Shown: piece after piece, positions 1 through 7,629 of the stretch
How positions within the stretch are numbered: position 1 is the first letter of the stretch
Layout of the letters: every line of letters starts with the position of its first letter
NCBI GenBank assembly: GCA_910577225.1
Contig: CAJTMV010000002.1
Span: forward strand, 186,001-250,000
Length of the DNA stretch: 64,000 bases
DNA from: an uncultured Eubacterium sp.
GTDB lineage: Bacteria > Bacillota > Clostridia > Lachnospirales > Lachnospiraceae
Direction of reading: 5' to 3'
Translations under genes and position numbers: made by a program
Notes under the pieces: generated by a model
What the model saw: the letters and a program-made list of their open reading frames with translations, nothing else
Database searches by the model: none
What the model was told of the DNA's origin: nothing

Positions 1-1278
1 ATATGCCATATCTTTGCATGTATTATAGCCGCAGGCGCTGCAGTTGATCGTTTGTTTCAGAGGCGTATCTTTGAGCATACTGTGATAAATTTCATTCAGC
101 TCCGCTTCGGAAGGTTCGTTTACCGTGATGGCTTTTGACGTATCATATTTGCGGATAAAATCTGACAGATTCAGATCTTTGAACGCTTCCATCAGATTTG
201 CCAGACGCTCCTTCGGCGTACTCTGCTGTGACCACGGACTTTTATTCGTTTTATGAAACGGTCCCCTGCCATGTATTTCCTGCTTATCCATCGCGCGCAT
301 TTTGCTCAGTGTCAGCAGTACGTCGTCGGTATTTTTATCCGGATCGGTCGCAGTACCATAAATACAGCCTTTGCTGCAGTTTAAAATATCTACCATAAGC
401 GGCAGCTCCGCCTTATTTTTCACCCGCTTTAAATACTCCTCCAGATAATGGTACGCTTCCAGCTCTCCTTCCACCTGACGCACAACCTGACTTTTGCCAA
501 GAAAATGCTCCACATTTTCCCGCAGTCCTCCGGGCATTGGATATAAAGAACCCAATCCATACTCCAGCTCGTCCGTATATTCCGGACTTTTCGCGTAGTC
601 TCTGCCAATCTGCTGCATCAGCTTTAAAAATGTAACGTTGTATTTTACATATCCATGGTTATTTTTATCTGTAATCTCCTGCTTTTTTGCCACACACGGA
701 CTGATAAACGCAAGGTCGTCGGTAAGTTTTAAATATTTTTTTATGTAAATGGCCATGCACATCATCGGACTTTGTACCGGCATCATTCTTGGCAGCAGCT
801 GCGGAATATATTTTTCCACATAATCGACCACAGCCGGACACGGCTGACTGATCCCGCCCGTAAAATTATTTTCAGTAATATATTTTAAATAACCCCAGGT
901 CGTAATATCGGCGCCGAACGACACGCTGTAAATATGATTGACGCCCAATGATTTCAAATAGCCAAGCACTCGTTTATATTCCTTCGGATAATTCGCTAAA
1001 AATGCCGGCGCAACAATTACTGAAATCTTTTTTCCGCTTTTCAAATCAGAGAAAAACTGCTGCGTGTCGTCATGAAACGCTCTTGCTTTATGCCCGCAGG
1101 CATCCAGACACGCCCCGCATGCCACACAGCTCTCACGATTTACCAGGATCTTCCCTTCCTGCGCTATATTGGAAACGAGTGTCGGACAGACCCGCACGCA
1201 CTTATTGCATCCCGTACAATTCTCGTTCGTGTAGATCAGCATATCCGCAGTATTGAGTAACTCATTCATGTCCTTCAT
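1..1278 (-). CDS. [FeFe]-hydrogenase-like iron-sulfur protein, 3' end outside window
   Basis: Reads leftward and is still open at base 1 (426 codons seen). The N-terminus carries two [4Fe-4S] motifs (CTGCNKCVRVCP and CVACGACLDAC). A hydrogenase large-subunit domain follows, with PCPAVVDYVEKY, FISPCVAKK, SPMMCMA and NCSKGCIYG in the places of the H-cluster loops. A further Cys cluster (CSACGYNTC, as in PF04060) starts at the edge. This order matches sensory or regulatory hydrogenase-like proteins, which often continue into PAS or phosphatase domains, more than a catalytic hydrogenase. The loops differ from the catalytic TSCCPxW type, so activity is uncertain. The start at 1278 follows AAAGGAG; an in-frame ATG at 1362 is the alternative. 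The downstream domain cannot be seen. Confidence 0.85.
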   Translation of the reverse strand, partial: MKDMNELLNTADMLIYTNENCTGCNKCVRVCPTLVSNIAQEGKILVNRESCVACGACLDACGHKARAFHDDTQQFFSDLKSGKKISVIVAPAFLANYPKEYKRVLGYLKSLGVNHIYSVSFGADITTWGYLKYITENNFTGGISQPCPAVVDYVEKYIPQLLPRMMPVQSPMMCMAIYIKKYLKLTDDLAFISPCVAKKQEITDKNNHGYVKYNVTFLKLMQQIGRDYAKSPEYTDELEYGLGSLYPMPGGLRENVEHFLGKSQVVRQVEGELEAYHYLEEYLKRVKNKAELPLMVDILNCSKGCIYGTATDPDKNTDDVLLTLSKMRAMDKQEIHGRGPFHKTNKSPWSQQSTPKERLANLMEAFKDLNLSDFIRKYDTSKAITVNEPSEAELNEIYHSMLKDTPLKQTINCSACGYNTCKDMAY

Positions 1279-1444
1279 TTCAAACTTTTCTCCTTTTGCA
1301 ATTTTACATGTCTGATACAGGGCAACTCCTCCGTAGTCCAATTCACTGCCGTTCCTTCTCATATCTCCCTGTTTTTATTTTATCAGATATCAGCACAAAA
1401 GAAAACACTTTTTTATCACAAAATTTGTGAATTAGTAACAGAAG

Positions 1445-1591
1445 GTTACTGTTCACACCAGGACTTTGCACTCGCTGCAAAGTCCGTAAGAATGCGTATA
1501 ATATGCCAGGAGGAAATCCGGCCTTTGCCGAAGGCAAACTTTCAATGGCTGGATTTCGTTACTGTTTGCAGGTTTACCTGCGAACAGTAAC
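1445..1591. repeat. MITE-like palindromic repeat, copy 1 (147 bp)
   Basis: One of two near-identical tandem units. The ends are imperfect inverted repeats (GTTACTGTTCACA against GTTACTGTTCGCA read from the other end). Inside are three hairpins: 1461-1485 (10-bp stem, loop CTCGC), 1514-1556 (AAATCCGGCC pairs with GGCTGGATTT around a TTTGCC/GGCAAA inner stem) and 1558-1591 (15-bp stem, loop TTTA). The unit is flanked on both sides by ACAGAAG, like a target-site duplication. It has no coding capacity of its own, so it is a non-autonomous element or a structured RNA. Family name unknown to me. Confidence 0.85.
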
Positions 1592-1598
1592 ACAGAAG

Positions 1599-1745
1599 GT
1601 TACTGTTCACACCAGGACTTTGCACTCGCTGCAAAGTCCGTAAGAATGCGTATAATATGCCAGGAGGAAATCCGGCCTTTGCCGAAGGCAAACTTTCAAT
1701 GGCTGGATTTCGTTACTGTTTGCAGGTTTACCTGCGAACAGTAAC
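1599..1745. repeat. MITE-like palindromic repeat, copy 2 (147 bp)
   Basis: Appears identical to the unit at 1445-1591, with a period of 154 bp including the 7-base ACAGAAG spacer; a third ACAGAAG follows at 1747-1753. It contains the same three hairpins, a TATAAT-like hexamer and an AGGAGG stretch. These could act as a promoter or ribosome binding site, but no frame follows them. Tandem copies that share flanks suggest insertion next to an older copy or unequal crossing-over. Confidence 0.85.
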
Positions 1746-1824
1746 AACAGAAGGCAGGCGGCACATCGTTTGATTTCCTGTCAGATGATTTCTTATATAA
1801 TTACCGGCCATACAAACTCCTGTC

Positions 1825-1870
1825 AAAAAAAAGATATAACATCCGTGGACGCTGCCAAAGATGTTATATC
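1825..1870 (-). terminator. Rho-independent terminator of the GH25 gene
   Basis: On the minus strand a perfect 11-bp stem (GATATAACATC with its complement at 1833-1843 and 1860-1870) is followed by a run of eight T. It lies about 45 bases past the GH25 stop codon. Confidence 0.9.
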
Positions 1871-1913
1871 CTGAATGACAATCAGCTCTTCATTTAAAAT
1901 AAAAACCCAGTCG

Positions 1914-2984
1914 TTATTTTTTCGACGCGACGGTCAGTTTTATCTTTTTGACTGCCGCCTTGTATCCTGCCGCTGCAGCGGCTTTGATCGTAATGACTGC
2001 GCTGCCGTATCCTTTCACCGTTACTTTTCCTTTTGCATTTACCGTCAGCACTTTGGTATTACTGCTTTTATACGACAGCTTTCCTTTGCCGGAGCTTTTC
2101 GCATTCAAAGAAAACGACGCGCCATAACTGACTTTCCCGTTTTTGATTTTATTCGAACGGTAAGTAATCGTCTGTTTTTTTGACTGCTGCGGCTGACCAG
2201 ACGAATTGTCATAATAAAAAATACAGCCGGCAGCGCCTTCCAGTCCGTCGATTCTGCCCGTAGACGCATACTGCCAGTATGTGTAATCTCCGGTATAAGA
2301 AGTTTGTAAATTTTCATCGATCACCAGACATGGATAGTCCTGCATCTGCGCCAAATCGTATGCCCTGTCAAAAAAATCCGGCGTGCCGCTATACATCGCT
2401 TTGTATCCGGCATTTTTCATCATCTTTAAAAATGTCAGCGCATGAAGCGTCATCTGCTCTTTTGTCAGCTTCTCCACCCGGCCGGATGTCGCCAGTATTT
2501 CCGCGTCATACACAACCGGCAGCGTTATCATTCCCTTGAAATCTGAGAGCTGCTGCAGAACGTTTTGCGCCTCTTCTTCCACTTCGCTTACGAGTGTGGC
2601 GTTCGAAGAAAAATAAACCCCAATCCGGATTCCGGCATCGTAAGCGCCCTGCATATTTTTCCGAAAATACGGATCTTCCTGTACTACAAATTTGTCACTG
2701 TAAACCGTATTGCCGCAGCGGATAAATGCAAACTGCACCCCCTGCTCTCTGATCTTTGCCCAGTCGATCTCTTTCTGCCACTGGGATACTTTGATACCGC
2801 GCGTAACCGTACCGTTTAACAGATGCGGCGCGTGCCGGTAGCCGTTACCGGTAACCGGACTTTCCTCTTCTTCAGGCTTTTGCTCTGACTGTGCCGCGTA
2901 TACATCCAGTGTCGCTGCAGGAACAGCCAGTATGCCAGACAGCATACATAATGCAAGAATGACAGATAATAACCGTTTCTTCAT
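1914..2984 (-). CDS. Secreted GH25 lysozyme-like protein with C-terminal Big_2 domain
   Basis: A signal peptide (MKKRLLSVILALCMLSG..., cleavage near VYAAQ) precedes a glycoside hydrolase 25 domain of about 200 residues. Its hallmarks are GIKVSQWQKEIDW, FAFIRCG, GVYFSS and LPVVYDAEI. The C-terminal 80 residues form a Big_2 Ig-like domain (SYKSSNTKVLTVNAKGKVTV), common in surface proteins. GH25 enzymes cut the N-acetylmuramic acid-GlcNAc bond of peptidoglycan. The first catalytic-site Asp of the family (GIDVS) is Lys here, while the DxE pair (DAE) is kept, so activity may be altered. The start at 2984 has GGGGAG seven bases upstream; the ATG at 2999 has no such site. The gene is monocistronic with its own terminator. 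Confidence 0.88.
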   Translation of the reverse strand: MKKRLLSVILALCMLSGILAVPAATLDVYAAQSEQKPEEEESPVTGNGYRHAPHLLNGTVTRGIKVSQWQKEIDWAKIREQGVQFAFIRCGNTVYSDKFVVQEDPYFRKNMQGAYDAGIRIGVYFSSNATLVSEVEEEAQNVLQQLSDFKGMITLPVVYDAEILATSGRVEKLTKEQMTLHALTFLKMMKNAGYKAMYSGTPDFFDRAYDLAQMQDYPCLVIDENLQTSYTGDYTYWQYASTGRIDGLEGAAGCIFYYDNSSGQPQQSKKQTITYRSNKIKNGKVSYGASFSLNAKSSGKGKLSYKSSNTKVLTVNAKGKVTVKGYGSAVITIKAAAAAGYKAAVKKIKLTVASKK

Positions 2985-3096
2985 GTTTTTTCTCCCCATA
3001 CGTTAAGATCTGCAAAAAACTGCAGTCATTATTTATCATAGTCTTCTTACACCTATTTGTCAATTGTCTGATGCTCTCTGATGATACGCAATGCGT

Positions 3097-3211
3097 GTTA
3101 CTGTTCACAGGTAAACCTGCAAACAGTAACGAAATCCAGCCATTAGAAGTTTGCCTTCGGCAAAGGCCGGATTTCCTCCTGGCATATGTTACGCATTGGT
3201 TACTGTTCACA
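3097..3211. repeat. MITE-like repeat, inverted mosaic copy 3
   Basis: Bases 3097-3197 match the reverse complement of the 1445-1591 unit: the 15-bp-stem hairpin at 3097-3130, then the AAATCC.. hairpin with TTTGCCTTCGGCAAA. The hairpin that should follow (GGACTTTGCA..) is missing. In its place is a direct copy of the terminal sequence GTTACTGTTCACAC at 3199. This is a rearranged or truncated copy between the GH25 gene and the feo operon. Confidence 0.75.
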
Positions 3212-3246
3212 CGGCGTCGTGCGCCCTGCTGCCCGGCAGTCGCATT

Positions 3247-3378
3247 TTAATGACATCCCCGACAGCGGCTGCAGTCACCGCCGCAGCCGGACTTCCCCTG
3301 TTTTCTGTCCCGAATCATCCCTCGGATAATCATGGATACGACAACGGTCAGACCTGCCAGTACGACAATCGTTCCCAT
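3247..3378 (-). CDS. FeoB-associated Cys-rich membrane peptide (43 aa)
   Basis: A very short gene directly after feoB. One membrane helix (MGTIVVLAGLTVVVSMII) is followed by a basic stretch and a Cys-rich tail (CGGDCSRCRGCH). This is the layout of the FeoB-associated Cys-rich family (PF12669), proposed to help pass Fe(II) to or from FeoB in Firmicutes that lack FeoC. GAAGGAGG lies nine bases before the ATG at 3378. The last gene of the feo run; 33 bases separate it from feoB. Confidence 0.88.
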   Translation of the reverse strand: MGTIVVLAGLTVVVSMIIRGMIRDRKQGKSGCGGDCSRCRGCH

Positions 3379-3411
3379 CTTCACATACCTCCTTCCATAC
3401 TACCTGTTTTT

Positions 3412-5583
3412 TTATTCCCGCATCGGACTCTGCGCTCCCGCCACCTGTCCCCGGCTGGTTCCCGCCATACTGTTTTCTTTATAAGGCCGGCACAGCAGAT
3501 AAACAAATGCCGCCACAATCAGCACTGCCGCAATCGTTCCCACGCCAAACTGACCGGTTGCCGCAAAGGCGCCAAACTGATAAATGCACAGCGACACTGC
3601 ATATGCCAGGATGCTCTGATATCCGATTGCAAACCAGAACCACTTTGCGCTGTTCATTTCTCTTTTGATCGCTCCCATAGCCGCAAAGCATGGCGCACAG
3701 AGCAGATTAAATACCAGAAAAGAATATGCCGCCGCCCCGGACATGGATGCCGCCAGCGCGCTCCAGATCTCTTCTCCCAATTCTCCTGTTTCTGCAAATC
3801 CAAATAAAATGCCGAATGTCGCTACAACATTTTCTTTTGCAATCAGACCTGTGACCGCTGCAACGGCCATCTTCCAGTCGCCCCAGCCAAGCGGAGCAAA
3901 AACCGGCGCCAGTACGTTTCCTGCAACGGCTAACATACTCTGATGCAGCTGCTCTGGTTCCAGCATCGTAAATCGGCCGTCCACCCATCCAAATCCCTGC
4001 AAAAACCATAATACAATTGTGGACAGCAGAATAATTGTACCAGCTTTTTTGATAAATGAAAAGCCTCGTTCCCACATGCTTCGGAATACGCTGCCGGCTG
4101 TCGGCAGATGATAGGCCGGCAGCTCCATCACAAACGGAGACGGATCCCCCGCGAACAGTCTCGTCTTCTTTAAAATGACGCCAGAACAGATAATCGCTGC
4201 GATACCTATAAAATACGCGCTCCAGGAAACCCATCCGGCGTTGGAGAAAAAGGCTCCCGCTATCAGACCGATGATCGGCAGCTTTGCTCCGCAAGGCACA
4301 AACGTCGTCGTCATAATCGTCATTCTGCGATCCCTTTGATTTTCGATCGTACGCGACGCCATAATTCCCGGCACGCCGCATCCGCTGCCAATCAGCATCG
4401 GAATAAACGATTTTCCAGATAACCCGAATTTGCGGAAAATCCGGTCCATAATAAACGCAACCCGCGCCATATACCCGCATGCCTCCAAAAAAGCCAGAAA
4501 TAAAAACAGTACGAGCATCTGCGGCACAAAACCAAGTACCGCGCCGACGCCTCCGACAATACCATCCGCAATCAGACTGGTCAGCCATGCTGCGCAGCCT
4601 GCCGCTTGAAGCACGCCTGTTACACCGGGTATGATCCATTCTCCAAACAGCGTATCGTTCGTCCAGCCGGTCAGTATGTCTCCGATTGTCGATACGGATA
4701 CATAATAAACCAAAAACATAACCGCTGCAAAGACCGGCAGCGCCAGCCACCTGTTTGTAACAATCCGGTCGATTCGGTCAGAGACCGTCTGTGTTTCTTT
4801 TCCGCGTTTTCTGATACAACATTCATCTATCATAGAAGAAATAAAAGCATAGCGTTCATTCGTAATGATACTTTCCACATCGTCGTCAAAGGCCTCCTCC
4901 AGCTGCCGGATCTGTCCGGACACATCCGGCGCACGATGTAACAGCGTGCCTATTTTTTCATCTCTTTCCAGCAGCTTTATGGCAAAAAACCGTTTCTGCC
5001 CGTTACGAACGTCCTCTTTTAGCAGATCGGCTGTTTCTTCGATTGCCTGCTCCACCCGCGGGGAAAACGGATGTGTCAGCGATATCGTCGTATGCTTCTG
5101 CGCAAGCGAAACCGCCTTCTGTACCGCTTTTTGAATGCCCGTTCCTTTTAACGCGGAAATCTCCGCTACCTCGCATCCGAACCTTTGGCTTAATTTATCT
5201 GTCCGTATCTGATCGCCTGTTTTTTCCACCATGTCCATCATATTCACCGCTATCAGCATCGGAATGCCAAGTTCTGCCAGCTGTGTCGACAAATACAGAT
5301 TCCGCTCCAGATTCGTGCCGTCTACAATATTGAAAATAACATCTGGCTGCTCATGAATCAGATAATTTCTTGCCACCACTTCTTCCGGCGTATACGGCGA
5401 CAGGGAATAAATGCCCGGCAGATCCATCACCGTAACGTCTTTGTCTCCTTTTAAGTTTCCTTCCTTTTTTTCTACCGTCACCCCCGGCCAGTTGCCCGTA
5501 AACTGACTGGAACCGGTCAGCGCGTTGAACAATGTGGTTTTCCCGCAGTTTGGATTACCTGCTAACGCAATTTTTATAGCCAT
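3412..5583 (-). CDS. feoB: Ferrous iron transporter FeoB
   Basis: A polytopic Fe(II) uptake protein with an N-terminal G domain. G1 is GNPNCGKT (residues 9-16), G2 lies in GVTVEKKEG, G3 is DLPGIYSL, G4 is NMMD and G5 is SALKG. A helical GDI-like linker follows, then a membrane core with two Gate regions (VPQMLVLFLFLAFLE; CGVPGIMASRTIEN) and a final helix group. At 723 residues it has the usual length for Clostridia. The start at 5583 is preferred over the ATG six bases upstream because AGGAGG abuts the latter. A separate operator-promoter lies 70 bases upstream, so feoB may be transcribed apart from feoA as well as with it. Confidence 0.97.
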   Translation of the reverse strand: MAIKIALAGNPNCGKTTLFNALTGSSQFTGNWPGVTVEKKEGNLKGDKDVTVMDLPGIYSLSPYTPEEVVARNYLIHEQPDVIFNIVDGTNLERNLYLSTQLAELGIPMLIAVNMMDMVEKTGDQIRTDKLSQRFGCEVAEISALKGTGIQKAVQKAVSLAQKHTTISLTHPFSPRVEQAIEETADLLKEDVRNGQKRFFAIKLLERDEKIGTLLHRAPDVSGQIRQLEEAFDDDVESIITNERYAFISSMIDECCIRKRGKETQTVSDRIDRIVTNRWLALPVFAAVMFLVYYVSVSTIGDILTGWTNDTLFGEWIIPGVTGVLQAAGCAAWLTSLIADGIVGGVGAVLGFVPQMLVLFLFLAFLEACGYMARVAFIMDRIFRKFGLSGKSFIPMLIGSGCGVPGIMASRTIENQRDRRMTIMTTTFVPCGAKLPIIGLIAGAFFSNAGWVSWSAYFIGIAAIICSGVILKKTRLFAGDPSPFVMELPAYHLPTAGSVFRSMWERGFSFIKKAGTIILLSTIVLWFLQGFGWVDGRFTMLEPEQLHQSMLAVAGNVLAPVFAPLGWGDWKMAVAAVTGLIAKENVVATFGILFGFAETGELGEEIWSALAASMSGAAAYSFLVFNLLCAPCFAAMGAIKREMNSAKWFWFAIGYQSILAYAVSLCIYQFGAFAATGQFGVGTIAAVLIVAAFVYLLCRPYKENSMAGTSRGQVAGAQSPMRE

Positions 5584-5650
5584 CTGCATCCTCCTTTTCC
5601 TGGTTTCTTTCTGGTTTCATTAACTTCCATGAATTAATCATAACTATTTT

Positions 5651-5674
5651 TTATTAGTATAAACTAACTCATGG
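5651..5674 (-). promoter_or_regulatory. Palindromic metal-regulator-type operator before feoB
   Basis: TTAGTATAAACTAA at 5654-5667 is a near-perfect dyad. It overlaps a minus-strand -10-like TATACT at 5655-5660. The wider 24-base stretch matches the site before feoA at 6320-6343 (TTATTAGTATAnACTAACT, then TGG). The TTAG..CTAA form resembles DtxR/IdeR/MntR boxes more than Fur boxes; assignment to a regulator is inference. The -35 region is weak. Confidence 0.65.
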
Positions 5675-5780
5675 TCAAAAATAAAATCTGAATCATATTT
5701 CAGACTGTTTTATCCTACGATATAGTTACGTATATCGGTTTCCTGGTATCCTGGTATTCATGATCCAACCCCCCATAACG

Positions 5781-6002
5781 TCAGGCTACCTCTATCATTT
5801 CCGCGTCAGATTTTCGTAAAGACAGTTCATATCCCCGTACCGTAACCTCTACAGGATCGCCAAGCGGCGCTACTTTTCTTATGTAAACAGATACTCCTTT
5901 TGTAATCCCCATATCCATAATCCTTCTTTTTACCGGACCCGCTCCCGTTAATCTTACAACAGTGACTGTCTGCCCGATGGCCGCGTCTTTTAATGTTTTC
6001 AT
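5781..6002 (-). CDS. feoA: FeoA protein (copy adjacent to feoB)
   Basis: 73-residue SH3-like FeoA protein, thought to bind the cytoplasmic face of FeoB and support Fe(II) uptake. It shows the typical pattern: KRRIMDMGITKG followed by RKVAPLGDPVEVTVRGYELS, ending in LRKSDAEMI. AAAGGAG sits six bases before the ATG. It lies 17 bases after the other feoA and about 200 bases before feoB. Confidence 0.93.
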   Translation of the reverse strand: MKTLKDAAIGQTVTVVRLTGAGPVKRRIMDMGITKGVSVYIRKVAPLGDPVEVTVRGYELSLRKSDAEMIEVA

Positions 6003-6019
6003 ACTCTGCTCCTTTCCGT

Positions 6020-6229
6020 TTATACAAATATTTTACCAGCCATATCTTTGCCTATGGCTATCCTGGAATCTTTCATGCTGACAATCAGACTGCCTTTCGT
6101 ATCAGAAATGACTGTGACGGCTTCTCCGATGACAAATCCCAGATTTTTCAAAAATCTGCGCGTATCTTCCCTGCCTCCGATTTTTTTAATCGTGCCGGAT
6201 TCCCCTGAATGAAACATTGATAATGGCAT
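6020..6229 (-). CDS. feoA: FeoA-like protein (first gene of feo cluster)
   Basis: 69 residues with a FeoA fold pattern: GTIKKIGGREDTRRFLKNLGFVIGEAVTV, then SLIVSMKDSRIAIGKDMAGKI. It is diverged from its neighbour, so it is a second specialised paralogue, not a recent duplicate. AGAGGA lies six bases upstream. First gene behind the regulated promoter at 6323-6353. Two FeoA proteins ahead of one FeoB is common in Clostridia. Confidence 0.92.
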   Translation of the reverse strand: MPLSMFHSGESGTIKKIGGREDTRRFLKNLGFVIGEAVTVISDTKGSLIVSMKDSRIAIGKDMAGKIFV

Positions 6230-6322
6230 ATATCATCCTCTTTTCTTTTTATAAATATTATATTATGGCCTGCATATGTGTCAGGATGTCCTGATACGTT
6301 CTGTTTTCATTTCTTACTTTTA

Positions 6323-6353
6323 TTAGTATATACTAACTATTGGTAGCTGTCAA
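6323..6353 (-). promoter_or_regulatory. feo operon promoter with overlapping palindromic operator
   Basis: Minus-strand TTGACA (6348-6353), a 17-base spacer and TATACT (6325-6330). The perfect dyad TTAGTATATACTAA (6323-6336) covers the -10 box. A repressor bound there would block RNA polymerase, which fits iron-responsive repression. The same dyad precedes feoB. Confidence 0.85.
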
Positions 6354-6388
6354 GAACCTTTTGTAACTTTTTTCATTCCCCACATCCG

Positions 6389-6420
6389 AAAAAAAGCCAG
6401 ACGCCTGTCGGCGCCTGACT
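6389..6420 (-). terminator. Terminator of the PyrE-like gene
   Basis: Minus strand: AGTCAGGCGCC, a four-base loop, GGCGTCTGGCT, then seven T. Eleven bases past the stop codon. Confidence 0.92.
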
Positions 6421-6430
6421 CAGATTCATC

Positions 6431-7072
6431 TTACAGCTTGGAATATCCAAAACCGTTCACAACGGCCTCTATTTTTGTCCCTTTCTTGCAGAACGGACAG
6501 TCTGCTTTTGGAAACGCCTGGTATCCGATGACGTCGTTGCTCCCAAACAACGACTGTACTTTTACATTGTTAATCGTACCAACCGTACTGAACACGGAAC
6601 CGATGCCTTCAATGACCCCGCCGTAATACTGGAGTCCCTCCATACTCTTTCGTATCGTTTCTCCGGTCGTCGTTGTTGCCAGAAGTAAGATTACATGCTT
6701 TCCCGCAATCATATGCTTCGTATTGTCGCGGAAAATCATCTGGTTGTCCCGGCTCTGCTCCGGTGAAATTACATAGACCGTCTTATGCAGGTTGGTAGAT
6801 TGTATGTGCTCCTTTTCAAATTCTTTCGCCAGAAACGCACCGATCACCTCCGTACCGTCCATACATACGACCGTATCCACATAGCCCAGATGTCCGAACT
6901 TATGCGCCAGTATTTTTGCCGCTTCTTCTGCTTCTGTAATACGCGCCCGGATTCCAGTCACATCGATATAAAAATTAATATGTGAGTTGCTGGTGGCAAA
7001 ATGCCCGGGTATTGCATGCAGGGCGAGCAGATTGCTCTCTTTGGAATAAAACTTTACCATACGCTGTTCCAT
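6431..7072 (-). CDS. Orotate phosphoribosyltransferase-like protein
   Basis: 213 residues of the type I phosphoribosyltransferase fold, similar to proteins annotated as orotate phosphoribosyltransferase in Lachnospiraceae. The PRPP-loop region reads VILLLATTTTGETIRKS, where typical enzymes have an acidic pair (VxxxDDxxTTGxS). The two acidic residues are missing, so catalysis is doubtful. A C-terminal CPFCKKG motif could bind a metal. Start chosen from GGGAG seven bases before the ATG. It stands alone between two gene groups with its own terminator. The real substrate may not be orotate. Confidence 0.65.
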   Translation of the reverse strand: MEQRMVKFYSKESNLLALHAIPGHFATSNSHINFYIDVTGIRARITEAEEAAKILAHKFGHLGYVDTVVCMDGTEVIGAFLAKEFEKEHIQSTNLHKTVYVISPEQSRDNQMIFRDNTKHMIAGKHVILLLATTTTGETIRKSMEGLQYYGGVIEGIGSVFSTVGTINNVKVQSLFGSNDVIGYQAFPKADCPFCKKGTKIEAVVNGFGYSKL

Positions 7073-7188
7073 TTCGTATCTCCCTTCTGAATCTGTCCGA
7101 TTCGCTCCCTTGACTATTCTTCCCTGAATAACATCTTTTGCTTACACTCTCTATCTTAGTCTGTTTTGCACAATTTCGCAACTGATTT

Positions 7189-7629
7189 TTACTGCTTACC
7201 GGTACTGCCAAATCCTCCGCGATCCGGATTGCCGAGACTTTCGGCCTCTTCAAACAAAATCTCTGGCTGATGCCTTTGAATGCGAAACTGACAGATTCGG
7301 TCGTTTACCCGGACCTGCGTATCCCGTACCGCCAGCACCGGCATCATCCACAAATCGTTGTCGCCGCAGTAGCTTTCGTCGACGACTCCTATATGATTTA
7401 CCTGAATCAGACCAAAGTTTTTATAGGTGGAGCTTCTTGGTACAATGACAGCCTCGTATCCTGCCGGCAGCTGTACGGAAATACCAAGACTGATCATATG
7501 AAAATCCCCTTTTTTCAGCGTTACATTTTCCGCGCTGCGCAGATCTATCCAGTCGCTTTTTCCAGCGATATAAGTTAATTTTTCAATTTCTTTTGAATGA
7601 TATTTGATTTTAAGTACTGTCTGTTCCAT
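7189..7629 (-). CDS. dut: dUTP diphosphatase (Dut-like)
   Basis: 146-residue trimeric dUTPase-family protein hydrolysing dUTP to dUMP. All five motifs are visible: DLRSAE, PRSSTYKNFG, GVVDESYCGDND, RICQFRI and RGGFGSTG. The ATG overlaps the parC stop codon by one base (TAATG), so it is translationally coupled to parC. dCTP deaminases share the fold, but motif 3 with Asp and Tyr (VDESY) favours dUTPase. Confidence 0.88.
   Translation of the reverse strand: MEQTVLKIKYHSKEIEKLTYIAGKSDWIDLRSAENVTLKKGDFHMISLGISVQLPAGYEAVIVPRSSTYKNFGLIQVNHIGVVDESYCGDNDLWMMPVLAVRDTQVRVNDRICQFRIQRHQPEILFEEAESLGNPDRGGFGSTGKQ

Noticed and set aside
3151..3807. Plus-strand frame of 218 codons beginning MPSAKAGFPPG
   Set aside because: It starts inside the palindromic repeat and runs antisense through feoB. 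The same opening residues appear antisense to copy 1, so it is a repeat artefact.
3707..4750. 347-codon frame inside feoB
   Set aside because: Same strand, other frame of feoB. No ribosome binding site and no family pattern; FeoB covers the region fully.
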